24,186 nt of DNA from SFHK01 sp045538305 (GTDB lineage Bacteria; Bacillota; Clostridia; Christensenellales; Aristaeellaceae): assembly GCA_045538305.1 (NCBI GenBank), contig JAZSRC010000007.1, positions 1-24,186 on the forward strand, given 5' to 3'. Positions 6,155-14,818 of the stretch are shown one piece after another. The translations under genes and the position numbers were made by a program. The notes below the pieces were generated by a model that saw only the letters and a list, made by a program, of their open reading frames with translations, ran no database searches and had not been told where the DNA came from. Positions within the stretch are counted from its first letter, which is position 1. Each line of letters begins with the position of its first letter.

Positions 6155-8479
6155 ATGATCGACAGCATCATCAAGCGCGACGGCCGCAAAGTCGAATTCA
6201 ACAAAACAAAGATTACGGACGCAATCGAAAAGGCGTTCTCCGCATCCGGAAGCGCCAAAACTCGCGAGGTTGCTGAAGAGCTCGCAAATCAGGTTGTATC
6301 CCGCCTTGCTTCCGACGAAAACATCGGTGTTCCTACGGTTGAAGCCGTGCAGGACGTGGTTGAGCGCGTTCTGATCGACAATTTCTATGTGCGCACCGCA
6401 AAGAGCTATATTCTGTACCGTGCGGAACGTTCCCGTGCCCGTCAGATGAATTCCCGCCTCATGCGCATCTATGACGACATTACTTTCAAAGCTGCCCGCG
6501 ACAGCGACATCAAGCGCGAAAATGCCAATATCAATGGCGATACTGCCATGGGCGCAATGCTGAAGTACGGCTCCGAAGGCGCAAAGCAGTTCAACACCAT
6601 GTTCGTTCTGAAGCCTGAGCATGCCAACGCGCACAACAATGGCGATATTCACATCCACGATATGGATTTCTATACGCTGACTACCACCTGCACGCAGATC
6701 GACCTTCTTTCCCTGTTCCACAACGGCTTTTCCACCGGCCACGGCGTGCTTCGCGAGCCGAATGACATCGCAAGCTATTCCGCGCTGGCATGTATTGCCA
6801 TTCAGGCGAACCAGAACGATCAGCACGGCGGTCAGTCCATTGTTAATTTCGACTACTCCATGGCCGAAGGTGTAAAGAAAACCTTCAAAAAGCGCTACAT
6901 GCAGAATATGATCCGTGCGCTTGAACTGAAAAAGGACATGGAGAACGCAGACGAGTTTGTCAAGGCCTGCATGGAGGAACTTGACAAAAAGGGCGTGCGT
7001 CCCAGCCTTGAAATGACGGAAGAGTACATGGCCGTTGAAAAGGAAGCTCTGGAACGATTGGGGCTTACGCAGGAAGAAATCTGCACCGTTCAGGCCTTTT
7101 CCCACAAAAAAGCCGTTAAAGAAACCGATCGCGCAACCTATCAGGCAATGGAAGCGCTGGTGCACAATTTAAACACCATGAATTCCCGCGCCGGCGCACA
7201 GGTTCCTTTCTCTTCGATCAACTATGGTATGGATATGTCCCCCGAAGGACGCATGGTTGTCCGCAATTTGCTTTTGGCAACCGAATCCGGCCTTGGCGGC
7301 GGAGAAACGCCCATCTTCCCGATTCAGATTTTCCGCGTTAAGGAAGGCATCAACTACAATCCGGAAGATCCGAACTACGATCTGTTCAAGCTCGCAATCC
7401 GCGTAAGCGCGAAGCGTCTGTTCCCGAACTTCTCCTTCCAGGATGCGCCCTTCAATCTGAAGTACTATAAGCCCGGTCATCCCGAAACGGAAATCGCCTA
7501 CATGGGCTGCAGAACCCGCGTAATCGGCAATACCTATGATCCCACCCGCGAAATCTCCAACGGCCGCGGAAATCTTTCCTTTACTTCCATCAATCTGCCG
7601 CGCATTGCCATCAAGGCGAATCACAATCTGGACCTGTTCTTCTCCGAGCTCGACCGGATGCTGAATCTTGCCGTTGAGCAGCTGACTGAGCGTTTTGAAA
7701 TTCAGTGCCAGAAGCATGTACGCAACTTCCCCTTCCTGATGGGACAGGGCGTTTGGATCGATTCCGAAAAGCTGGACTGGGAAGACAAAATCGGGGAGGT
7801 ACTTAAGCACGGCACGCTGTCAGTCGGCTTTATCGGTCTGGCCGAAACCCTGAAGTGCCTGATTGGTGAGCACCACGGCGAAAGCGAGCGCGCGCAGAAT
7901 CTGGGTCTTGAAATTGTTTCCTACATGCGCAGCCGTGTTGATGAAATCAGCCGTAAAACCGGCCTGAACTATACGCTTCTCGCTACGCCTGCCGAGGGCC
8001 TTTCCGGCCGCTTTGTGCGCATCGACCGCGAAAAGTACGGCAAAATCGAAGGCGTTACCGACCGCGAATACTACACCAACTCCTTCCATGTACCGGTACA
8101 CTTCCCCATCGGCGCCGCAAAGAAAATCCGCCTCGAGGCTCCCTATCACGAGCTGACAAACGCAGGTCATATTTCTTACGTCGAACTGGACGGCGACCCC
8201 ACGCAGAATCTGGAAGCGTTTGAAAAGATCGTTCGCATCATGAAGGAGAGCGGCATTGGCTACGGCTCCATCAACCATCCGGTAGACCGCGACCCGATCT
8301 GCGGTTATAACGGAATTATCGGCGATACCTGCCCCAGCTGCGGCCGCAGCGAAGGCACGGTACACTTTGAGCGCATCCGCCGCATTACCGGATATCTGGT
8401 AGGCACTATGGAAAAATGGAACAACGCCAAGCGCGCCGAAGAAAGTGATCGCGTAAAGCACAAGGCAGACGAATTATGA
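6155..8479 (+). CDS. nrdD: Anaerobic ribonucleoside-triphosphate reductase (class III)
   Basis: Protein of 774 residues, full length for NrdD. It reduces ribonucleoside triphosphates to dNTPs using a glycyl radical and is destroyed by oxygen. The N-terminal 90 residues are the ATP-cone allosteric domain (MIDSIIKRDGRKVEFN). The catalytic barrel follows, with Cys179 in TTTCTQIDL and Cys452 in MGCRTRV as likely active-site cysteines by comparison with T4 NrdD. The zinc region near the C-terminus shows C716, C726 and C729. The glycyl-radical loop is RRITGYL, with Gly746 as the expected radical site. It overlaps nrdG by 4 bp (ATGA), so the enzyme and its activase are translationally coupled. Transcription is probably from two promoters, the nearer under NrdR-like boxes. 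The SD is modest (AAGGAAAG, about 10 bp before ATG). Confidence 0.97.
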   Translation: MIDSIIKRDGRKVEFNKTKITDAIEKAFSASGSAKTREVAEELANQVVSRLASDENIGVPTVEAVQDVVERVLIDNFYVRTAKSYILYRAERSRARQMNSRLMRIYDDITFKAARDSDIKRENANINGDTAMGAMLKYGSEGAKQFNTMFVLKPEHANAHNNGDIHIHDMDFYTLTTTCTQIDLLSLFHNGFSTGHGVLREPNDIASYSALACIAIQANQNDQHGGQSIVNFDYSMAEGVKKTFKKRYMQNMIRALELKKDMENADEFVKACMEELDKKGVRPSLEMTEEYMAVEKEALERLGLTQEEICTVQAFSHKKAVKETDRATYQAMEALVHNLNTMNSRAGAQVPFSSINYGMDMSPEGRMVVRNLLLATESGLGGGETPIFPIQIFRVKEGINYNPEDPNYDLFKLAIRVSAKRLFPNFSFQDAPFNLKYYKPGHPETEIAYMGCRTRVIGNTYDPTREISNGRGNLSFTSINLPRIAIKANHNLDLFFSELDRMLNLAVEQLTERFEIQCQKHVRNFPFLMGQGVWIDSEKLDWEDKIGEVLKHGTLSVGFIGLAETLKCLIGEHHGESERAQNLGLEIVSYMRSRVDEISRKTGLNYTLLATPAEGLSGRFVRIDREKYGKIEGVTDREYYTNSFHVPVHFPIGAAKKIRLEAPYHELTNAGHISYVELDGDPTQNLEAFEKIVRIMKESGIGYGSINHPVDRDPICGYNGIIGDTCPSCGRSEGTVHFERIRRITGYLVGTMEKWNNAKRAEESDRVKHKADEL

Positions 8480-8979
8480 TCATCCGCATATCAGGAATTG
8501 AAAACGACTCTATCGTAGACGGGCCGGGCTTTCGCCTGGCCGTCTTCACACAGGGCTGCCCCCACCATTGTCCCGGCTGCCACAATCCTCAAACGCATCC
8601 CTTCGACGGAGGCAGGCTGGTTGACGCAGATAAAATCATACGCGAAATGGAGGACAATCCGCTTCTCGACGGCATCACGCTTTCCGGCGGAGAACCCTTT
8701 TGCCAGCCCGAAGAATGCGCCTATCTTGCCAAAGCGGCAAAGAATCTGAAGCTGAATGTCTGGACCTACAGCGGCTGGACGTTTGAAGAGCTGCTTCTGA
8801 AATCAAAGGAAACGCCTGCGATTATGGACCTTCTCGCCCATACAGACGTGCTGGTCGACGGTCCGTTCATTCTCGACAAGCGAACACTGGAGCTGAGGTT
8901 TCGCGGCTCCAGAAATCAAAGGCTGATCGATGTTCAAGCCTCGCTTCGGGAAATGCGAACAGTGATCAAACCCGAATAA
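8476..8979 (+). CDS. nrdG: Anaerobic ribonucleotide reductase activating protein (radical SAM)
   Basis: Protein of 167 residues, normal for NrdG. It uses a [4Fe-4S] cluster and S-adenosylmethionine to abstract hydrogen from the NrdD glycine, making the glycyl radical. The cluster motif CPHHCPGC (C28-x3-C32-x2-C35) and the SAM-binding stretch LSGGEPFCQPEE (about 72-83) are plain. The start ATG overlaps the nrdD stop; there is no strong separate SD, in keeping with translational coupling. A bidirectional terminator follows within 10 bp, so nrdD-nrdG is a closed two-gene operon. Confidence 0.96.
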   Translation: MIIRISGIENDSIVDGPGFRLAVFTQGCPHHCPGCHNPQTHPFDGGRLVDADKIIREMEDNPLLDGITLSGGEPFCQPEECAYLAKAAKNLKLNVWTYSGWTFEELLLKSKETPAIMDLLAHTDVLVDGPFILDKRTLELRFRGSRNQRLIDVQASLREMRTVIKPE

Positions 8980-8986
8980 ACTTAAA

Positions 8987-9029
8987 AACCTCTGCGGCAT
9001 AGCTGATTATGCAGCCGCAGAGGTTTTTT
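8987..9029. terminator. Bidirectional intrinsic terminator between nrdG and the exported-protein gene
   Basis: A perfect 12-bp stem (aacctctgcggc 8987-8998, gccgcagaggtt 9014-9025) with TTTTTT on the + side. On the minus side the hairpin also runs into a T-rich tract (tttttaag). It sits between convergent genes, 8 bp after nrdG and 18 bp after the minus-strand stop. Confidence 0.92.
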
Positions 9030-9046
9030 GTTTGAGTCTGTAAATG

Positions 9047-10435
9047 CTATTGATCCAAATAATACGTCAAAACGCGAATTGCCTGCAGGGAAAGCGTTTT
9101 GGCATCCGATTGATGACTTTTCAGAAGCTCCTTCACGCCCTCCGCCTGAAGCGCATCGGTAATCCTGCAGGCGTTTTCGCTATTAAGGAATGCAGGCGTT
9201 TTTCCCGAAGATACCGATAGCGCATGAGCGGTTTGGTTGATGAGGAATGAGTGCGTATTCACAAATCCGTTCATTTTGAAAAAGTTCGATTCGGAAATGG
9301 AAACGTCAATTTCCGCCTTCGGGAGCTCGGAGGGCACATATACCATTTCGCCGTTCAGATGAAAGTGCATTTTCATCATGAGTACATCCATAAACGCAGA
9401 AAGCGAAAGCGCGTATTCATGCGTGGTTTCATCCATATCCCGTTCAAATTGCGTTATGCTTGCCTTGGCTCCCGCGCTGTTCCCGATTCCAGCTTCAGCA
9501 AAAGCGGTTTGATTGATACGGTCATTTTCATACTTCAGAAACAGATCAGGGGAAAGCAGCGAGCCACCATTACTTATCTTAAGACTCGTTTCCTGTAAAT
9601 CACCGTCGTCATACAAAGAATGCCCAATTGTCATGCCGCCATCGCGCTTACCGGCACCGTCAACAGCCCTTGTTACAACCATTCTCAGAATAGACGGCGC
9701 TCCCATATTCGGAAAAAAACGGAACAGACGCAAAAAGTCCTCTTTGAATCTCTCTCCGCCTTCCGCCAGACTGTCTCCCTGAATGGTGAGAGAACGGTCA
9801 TTGAATCGTTCTTCGTCCAACGAAGCCTTCGCCCAAGCCGTCATGCTCGGAAAAAGGAATTCAGCGTTCAATTCCGTATGGGCAAGCCTTTCGGTAAGAT
9901 CGGCAAAGCCCTTCAGCGAATCAAGATAGGCAAACGCCTCTTCGCTATTGCCAAGCATGGAAAGCTGCTTTTCAATCTCAGGGAAAATAATGAGAAGGTG
10001 CTTAAGGGCGTCCCCACCCGAAAGTACATATACCTGATCTCTCAGAGAGGAGCCAGTGAAGGCGAACTCATCTCCGGTAAGCTGCATTTCGCAGTATACA
10101 TTGTCCTCCAGTCCGTATGCCTCGATATGCATAAACGCTGACAGATAGAAGCTGTCCGAAAACCGCCGGAAAGCAATCTCCGCAAACGAGTTTACGGAAA
10201 GCTCGCGCAGCACGTCAAGCGCGGTACTCACTCTTCTTTGAATCTCATCATCCGCCTGAAGCCCTGCGTCCGTAAGTTGTTTTTCCGCCTGCAAATCAAC
10301 ATCGTCCGAAACTGTGAACGTCCAGCGAAGCATGATCATGTTTTCATCGTCAAACACAGTCGAAAACGGCATTTCAGCACAGGCAGGCGTTAAAAATACA
10401 ATCAAAAGCGCAAGTAAAAATGAAAATACTTTCAA
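9047..10435 (-). CDS. Exported protein of unknown function
   Basis: Protein of 462 residues. It begins with a clear signal peptide (MKVFSFLLALLIVFLTPACA, then EMPFS). Cleavage after ACA by signal peptidase I is likely; Cys19 preceded by T-P-A is a poor lipobox, so a lipoprotein is possible but less likely. The mature part is soluble, acidic and without cysteine clusters or repeats that I can name, and no enzyme motif is recognised. Start: TTG at 10435, with AGGAG five bases upstream; the nearby ATG at 10440 is out of frame. It is the last gene of a five-gene operon beginning with a DNA glycosylase, with the lipid kinase 65 bp upstream. Expression in the same mRNA suggests, but does not show, a cell-envelope role. 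Real gene: long frame, SD, signal peptide, terminator. Confidence 0.7.
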   Translation of the reverse strand: MKVFSFLLALLIVFLTPACAEMPFSTVFDDENMIMLRWTFTVSDDVDLQAEKQLTDAGLQADDEIQRRVSTALDVLRELSVNSFAEIAFRRFSDSFYLSAFMHIEAYGLEDNVYCEMQLTGDEFAFTGSSLRDQVYVLSGGDALKHLLIIFPEIEKQLSMLGNSEEAFAYLDSLKGFADLTERLAHTELNAEFLFPSMTAWAKASLDEERFNDRSLTIQGDSLAEGGERFKEDFLRLFRFFPNMGAPSILRMVVTRAVDGAGKRDGGMTIGHSLYDDGDLQETSLKISNGGSLLSPDLFLKYENDRINQTAFAEAGIGNSAGAKASITQFERDMDETTHEYALSLSAFMDVLMMKMHFHLNGEMVYVPSELPKAEIDVSISESNFFKMNGFVNTHSFLINQTAHALSVSSGKTPAFLNSENACRITDALQAEGVKELLKSHQSDAKTLSLQAIRVLTYYLDQ

Positions 10436-10500
10436 ATCATTCTCCTATCCGGGGCTGCATCGCACGATCAGGAACGCCCCAACCGCAGTTTATACCGCGC

Positions 10501-11451
10501 TTATGCATCCTCTTCCTCGGTATTGATTTCATATGATTCGCTGATCGGCAGCTCGCTATGATCACAGATCACAAACCTTACCGCAGAATGCAGGTTCTGG
10601 ACATGGAAGTTTCTATCTCCCTTCTCAAACTCGCCGTCCAGCGTCCAATCAAGCGGCTCATTCGTTTCGATATCAATGGTACTTGCAGTAATCAGATGAA
10701 TCGGTCCTTCAAACTTCTTTTGCGCAATGTTTACCAGGGTCTGACTCAGATCAATAGCGTTTTTCGGCATATCGATCAGCAGGATTTCAAATTTTCCATC
10801 GTCCAAACGCACTTTTTCTTTATCAAGCGTCAGTATGCCTGCAAGAGACGTAGTGTTGCTGATGGCTCCAAACACAAAATCGCCGGAAAGCTCCTCTTGA
10901 TCGGTTTTGATTCTCGCAAACACAGGCTGAAGATTGGGCAGGTCCTTAACCCCCTCCAGAAGGTACGCAAGATGCCCAAGAACGTTTTTGGAAAGCTGCG
11001 ACGTTTCATAAGACGCGCGGGTAAACGCGCCGAAGGAAGCAGTATAAACAAAGTACCTCCCGTTAAAAATACCAAGATCCAACGGTATTGCTTCGCCTTC
11101 AACGATATCGTGCGCAGCCTGGAGCAGATCGCGCGACAGTCCAAGCGTCGTTGCCAGATCGTTTGTGGTTCCGCAGGGCAGATATCCGACAGGCCTTTCT
11201 ACGCCCGAAGTCAGCAGGCCCGAAACCGTTTCATTCAGCGTGCCATCGCCGCCCGCGCAGACAATGATGTCATAATCCTTCGCAAACGCCTCCACCAGCT
11301 CTCGTGCATGGCCGGTATACTGTGTGTTCACAACGGTGGGAAGGAAACCGTGTTCACAGAATATGGATACGATATCCGCAAGCTTTTTTGCAATTCTCTT
11401 TTGTCCCGCCTGAAAATTCACAATCAGGAACATCTTTTTCGGCTGTTGCAT
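10501..11451 (-). CDS. Diacylglycerol/lipid kinase family protein (DagK/YegS/BmrU type)
   Basis: Protein of 316 residues, typical for this soluble lipid kinase family, which phosphorylates diacylglycerol or a related lipid at the inner membrane face using ATP. The N-terminal domain starts KKMFLIVNFQAG and carries the nucleotide-binding signature CAGGDGTLNE (GGDGT at 67-71), followed by GYLPCGTTNDLATTLG, another hallmark of the family. The C-terminal half is the beta-sandwich that ends with the conserved W-T-L-D-G-E stretch. Two family roles are possible: recycling of diacylglycerol from lipoteichoic-acid synthesis, as for DgkB, or a less defined YegS/BmrU kinase; the sequence alone does not decide. 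SD AAAGGAA precedes the ATG. It lies 22 bp after an unknown membrane protein in the same operon. Confidence 0.9.
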   Translation of the reverse strand: MQQPKKMFLIVNFQAGQKRIAKKLADIVSIFCEHGFLPTVVNTQYTGHARELVEAFAKDYDIIVCAGGDGTLNETVSGLLTSGVERPVGYLPCGTTNDLATTLGLSRDLLQAAHDIVEGEAIPLDLGIFNGRYFVYTASFGAFTRASYETSQLSKNVLGHLAYLLEGVKDLPNLQPVFARIKTDQEELSGDFVFGAISNTTSLAGILTLDKEKVRLDDGKFEILLIDMPKNAIDLSQTLVNIAQKKFEGPIHLITASTIDIETNEPLDWTLDGEFEKGDRNFHVQNLHSAVRFVICDHSELPISESYEINTEEEDA

Positions 11452-11473
11452 GTGTATATTCCTTTCACTGACG

Positions 11474-12349
11474 TTATCTAATCCTTAAAACGTGTGACTG
11501 AATCCATTTGGAAACACTTTTTCCCGCAAAACAAATCAGTAAACAGGCTGCCAGAGCGGCAAAAAGGATTCCGGACATTTCCAACCCAGAACCGCCTCCA
11601 GTAATCCAATCCTCCGAAACCGTATACGCACCCATTGCCCAGTCAGGAAAACCGAAGGCCAAGCGGGGAAACAGAAAAAACGAAACCGCAAAACCTGCCT
11701 CCGGGAGAATATTTCCATACCTTTCATACATACGAAAAAACAGAATGCCCGAAAGAAAACCGTTTAAGGCAAGCATGAAGGAGAAGCCGCCGTATAAAAG
11801 AAGGCACAACACAGACTGCACCGCGCCGGATACGGCATAAGCGGCAATTCTTCCGACTTTTCCCGATACGGCCATCTTTACGCCGCGCGCCATAATCCGA
11901 GCGCAAAGCGCGATACCCGTACATGCAAGCGCGCTGTTTGCCAAATAGATAACCTCGCTTGGCGCAGGGACGGCCCTGTACTCGCTCATTCGCACGCTGC
12001 CAGCTGCAAACAGTACGCCCATCATCAGGCAGGAAGAGAGCGCGCCCGCCAGTGCATACGGAAGCACGCAGCAAACGCCCGCCTTCCTGTCAAACGCATG
12101 CCTTTTGAAAACCAAAGACAGCCCAATGCATACAGCCAGCAGGCTGACAAAGCCCGAAATGCTGCCGGCTGCATCCGCGATTCCCCGTGCAAACGCTCCG
12201 GCATAAGCATATGTACCCTGATGTAAATTCCACACCGAAAACAGCCTGCCAAATGCCCATAACGTCAGCCGGCGGAACAGGCACACACACAAAGCGGCAA
12301 GCGCAGGCGCAAGAACTATCGGCGTCAGCTTTTTGAAGGTATCCTTCAT
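11474..12349 (-). CDS. Polytopic membrane protein of unknown function
   Basis: Protein of 291 residues, strongly hydrophobic, with about eight membrane segments (roughly residues 10-30, 55-80, 92-118, 130-150, 166-208 as two, 218-235, 258-278). No transporter, protease or kinase motif is recognisable; I looked for CPBP-type EExxxR and did not see it. Start ATG overlaps the pyrimidine phosphorylase stop in an ATGA, with SD GGAG in the end of that gene, so translation is coupled. The next gene downstream is the lipid kinase, and a link to lipid or envelope metabolism is a reasonable guess only. The reading frame is supported by coupling and by its long hydrophobic pattern. Confidence 0.68.
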   Translation of the reverse strand: MKDTFKKLTPIVLAPALAALCVCLFRRLTLWAFGRLFSVWNLHQGTYAYAGAFARGIADAAGSISGFVSLLAVCIGLSLVFKRHAFDRKAGVCCVLPYALAGALSSCLMMGVLFAAGSVRMSEYRAVPAPSEVIYLANSALACTGIALCARIMARGVKMAVSGKVGRIAAYAVSGAVQSVLCLLLYGGFSFMLALNGFLSGILFFRMYERYGNILPEAGFAVSFFLFPRLAFGFPDWAMGAYTVSEDWITGGGSGLEMSGILFAALAACLLICFAGKSVSKWIQSHVLRIR

Positions 12350-13650
12350 TCCACAACTCCACGGATGAGCTTTACGGGCTCCGGCTTTTCGGACGCGATG
12401 TCAATTGCTTCAAGAATCATGTCGCGGGCACGGTCTATATCCGAGATTTTGCCGACATGCATCGTACAGAGCACGTCGCCCTCATTCACCCACATGCCAA
12501 CTCTCTTTTTCATTACAAGGCCCACGGACAGATCAATTTCATCTTCCTTGCGCTCGCGCCCTGCGCCAAGCGCTTTTGCGGCATAGCCTATTTTATCGGT
12601 TTGAACCGAGGCTATGTATCCGCTTTTTTCAGCAGGTATATCAATCAGGCGCTCCGCTTTCGGAAGCAGATCGGGGTTATAGGCCACGTTCGGGTCGCCC
12701 CCCTGCGCCTTGATCATCTCGGAAAGCTTTTTAAGTCCGTCTCCGTTATCGATTTTCTCCTGAAGCGCCTTAATTCCTTCCGCCGTCGTATTCACAATGC
12801 CGGACAGGCGCAGAATATGTGCGCCCAGCGCCAGAGAAACCGTTTTGAGATCTCCCTCTGCACGCCCGGACAGAATCTCGATTGCTTCGTACACTTCAAG
12901 TGCGTTTCCCACATAGTTGCCGAGCGGCTGGTTCATATCGGTTACAAGCGCGGAGAATCTGCGACCTGTGCGATTTCCGATGTCTACCATCGTTTCTGCA
13001 AGCTCCATGGATTTTTCAAACGTATCCATAATCGCGCCGGAGCCTGTTTTTACATCCAGCACAATCACATCCGCACCGGCTGCGATTTTTTTGGAGAGAA
13101 TGGATGAAGTGACGAGCGGCAAACAGTCGACGGTCGCCGTAACGTCTCTGAGCGCGTACAGAACCTTATCGGCAGGCGCAAGGGACTTCGTCTGTCCAAT
13201 AATGGAAAGGCCTGTTTCATTGACAATTTTGACGAATTGATCGGCGTCAATGTTCACGCTCAAACCCGGTATAGACTCCATTTTATCAAGCGTACCGCCG
13301 GTAAAGCCCAGACCGCGTCCCGACATTTTTGCAACCTTCACCCCGCAAGCTGCCACAAGCGGAACCAGCACCAGGCTGGTTGTATCGCCAACGCCGCCAG
13401 TGGAGTGTTTGTCACACTTGATTCCCGTAATCTCCCGCAAATCCAGCATATCGCCGGAAGCAGCCATTTCCATCGTAAGATGAAGCGTCTCTTCCTTGGT
13501 CATACCGTTTATGCAGATTGCCATCAGCATTGCGCTGATTTGATAATCGGCAAAGCTGCCGTCCGTTACGCCCTTCACAAACTCCCTGATTTCCTCATGT
13601 GTAAATTCGCCGCCAAAGCGCTTTTTGGTAAGAAGCTGTGTAATACTCAT
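12346..13650 (-). CDS. pdp: Pyrimidine-nucleoside phosphorylase
   Basis: Protein of 434 residues, normal for the thymidine/pyrimidine-nucleoside phosphorylase family. It splits thymidine, uridine or deoxyuridine with phosphate into base and (deoxy)ribose-1-phosphate. KHSTGGVGDTTSL (81-93) is the phosphate-binding motif; SGRGLGFTGGTLDKMESI (110-127) is the family signature. The C-terminal domain with EKSGYIAS and LSVGLVMKKRVGMWV is complete. Whether the enzyme is thymidine-specific (DeoA) or broad (Pdp) cannot be decided by eye; Pdp is favoured because that is the common Gram-positive form. The ATG directly follows the glycosylase stop (TGA-ATG) with GGAGG eight bases upstream. Pairing with a deaminated-base glycosylase suggests a nucleotide salvage and damage theme at the head of the operon. 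Confidence 0.95.
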   Translation of the reverse strand: MSITQLLTKKRFGGEFTHEEIREFVKGVTDGSFADYQISAMLMAICINGMTKEETLHLTMEMAASGDMLDLREITGIKCDKHSTGGVGDTTSLVLVPLVAACGVKVAKMSGRGLGFTGGTLDKMESIPGLSVNIDADQFVKIVNETGLSIIGQTKSLAPADKVLYALRDVTATVDCLPLVTSSILSKKIAAGADVIVLDVKTGSGAIMDTFEKSMELAETMVDIGNRTGRRFSALVTDMNQPLGNYVGNALEVYEAIEILSGRAEGDLKTVSLALGAHILRLSGIVNTTAEGIKALQEKIDNGDGLKKLSEMIKAQGGDPNVAYNPDLLPKAERLIDIPAEKSGYIASVQTDKIGYAAKALGAGRERKEDEIDLSVGLVMKKRVGMWVNEGDVLCTMHVGKISDIDRARDMILEAIDIASEKPEPVKLIRGVVE

Positions 13651-14148
13651 TCATTTCGCCTCCTGCAGATATTGGATCAGCGCATCCTTCCATGCGCAGA
13701 GTTTTTCCGGATATGGCATTGTATACGCAGGGCTGGTCGATGGCATTCGAATCACGTAGAGTCCACGGGCGCATTGCGCCACAAACACGCGGTACGCTTC
13801 GTTTCCGTTAGCAAGCACAGCCCGAATATTGGGGCAAGCGTTCAAAACCACAGAGAAATCGTTAATAATGCCGCTTTTGATCGCACTGTCCAGCGACCCT
13901 TTGCGCTCGCACGACGCATACACGTCCCAAAGCGCCAGATTGTTATTAAGGATCATAAGCTTTTTCTCTTCAATCGTCACGGGAACAGGCGCGTGAAAGC
14001 AATCAGACAGTATGCGCCAGAAGGCATTCCTCGGATGCGCATAGTAGAATCCGCCTTTCAGCGACTCCACACTTGGCATGCTTCCCACAATCAGAACCCG
14101 GGAAGCAGCCGAGAACACCGGCGGATACCCAAAAATCCTTCGATCCAC
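13651..14148 (-). CDS. DNA-deoxyinosine glycosylase-like protein (uracil-DNA glycosylase superfamily, family 6)
   Basis: Protein of 165 residues, the usual size of the hypoxanthine-DNA glycosylase group. It removes deaminated bases from DNA as the first step of base excision repair. The motif GSMPSVESLKGGFYYAHPRN begins at residue 22 and is the hallmark of this group; a second active-site loop, MPSTSPAY (135-142), is present. The group has Asn where classic UDG has Asp in motif 1; here the corresponding segment reads YYAHPRNAFW. Start: GTG at 14148 with AAGGAG 12 bases upstream; no ATG is available. It is the first gene of a five-gene operon with a strong promoter. Confidence 0.87.
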   Translation of the reverse strand: MDRRIFGYPPVFSAASRVLIVGSMPSVESLKGGFYYAHPRNAFWRILSDCFHAPVPVTIEEKKLMILNNNLALWDVYASCERKGSLDSAIKSGIINDFSVVLNACPNIRAVLANGNEAYRVFVAQCARGLYVIRMPSTSPAYTMPYPEKLCAWKDALIQYLQEAK

Positions 14149-14199
14149 AGGTAAAAACGCTCCTTTTGCGATAAAGTCAAAATTCCCCCATGATGATTC

Positions 14200-14228
14200 A
14201 TTATATCAAAATTTACAAAAATACGCAA
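14200..14228 (-). promoter_or_regulatory. Promoter of the five-gene glycosylase-pdp-kinase operon
   Basis: On the minus strand TTGCGT (14228-14223), a 17-bp spacer rich in T, and TATAAT (14205-14200). Transcription would start near 14193, about 45 nt before the GTG start at 14148. Confidence 0.72.
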
Positions 14229-14256
14229 CAATGCCAGCCTCAGTATTCGCCGGCAC

Positions 14257-14293
14257 CAAAAAGAAAACAGCCTCTTTTTCAGGGAGGCTGTTT
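14257..14293 (-). terminator. Intrinsic terminator after the GNAT gene
   Basis: A perfect 10-bp stem (aaacagcctc 14265-14274, gaggctgttt 14284-14293) with a 9-nt loop. On the minus strand it is followed by TTTTCTTTTT. It lies 25 bp after the acetyltransferase stop and separates that operon from the glycosylase promoter. Confidence 0.88.
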
Positions 14294-14317
14294 ATACAGT
14301 ATGTAAGCGAAGACATA

Positions 14318-14818
14318 TCAAACCAACTGCATGGTATATTGAATATAATCGCCCGAAAACGCCGCTTCGCCGTTGTTTTCCCATCTTTTCACAAGTCGGA
14401 AGCCTGCGCTTTCATAGTTTTTCGGCGCTACCAGATTTGCATTTGTAGTCACACGAATTTCCTTCAAGCCATCATAGGTACGGATGCGCCTGACGGCCTC
14501 CGCAAGCTGCATTTTTCCGTATCCCCTGCCCTTATACGCGCTTCGAATTCCGTTATGCCCGATTTCCACATATTCGGGCCGATTTCGCGGATCCCAGCAG
14601 ATGAACCCGATCGGCGTTCCATGAAAGCAGGTAATAAAGCCGTATTTGTCGGCAATTTCAGGGTTATCAAAGAAAAAATCATCCGATTCCTTCCAGTTTT
14701 CTTCCCAACACGCGGCATTGCGTTCATCAAAGGCGTAGGCGTCCCTCAGAATATCCAGCATGATACCGCGCGAAAAGGCGGTAAATCTGACAAACTCAAT
14801 CTCCATAACGTTTACCAT
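14318..14818 (-). CDS. GNAT-family N-acetyltransferase
   Basis: Protein of 166 residues. Acetyl-CoA-binding motif A is clear: IRSAYKGRGYGKMQL (91-105), the R/Q-x-x-G-x-G/A loop followed by an alpha helix. The preceding strand holds EYVEIGHNGI (82-91), and the C-terminal part has the usual N-x-x-A-x-x-x-Y-x-x-x-G-F (residues about 128-141). The substrate cannot be inferred. The ATG at 14818 overlaps the thioesterase stop by 7 bp and has GGCGGG upstream; a later Met at 14806 lacks an SD. It is the second and last gene of an operon with the thioesterase, and a terminator follows. Confidence 0.88.
   Translation of the reverse strand: MVNVMEIEFVRFTAFSRGIMLDILRDAYAFDERNAACWEENWKESDDFFFDNPEIADKYGFITCFHGTPIGFICWDPRNRPEYVEIGHNGIRSAYKGRGYGKMQLAEAVRRIRTYDGLKEIRVTTNANLVAPKNYESAGFRLVKRWENNGEAAFSGDYIQYTMQLV

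Noticed and set aside
6044..7810. Long minus-strand reading frames opposite nrdD (373 and 213 residues)
   Set aside because: They are antisense to an unmistakable nrdD, have no SD, and show no family motif; codon bias of the + gene leaves the opposite frame open.
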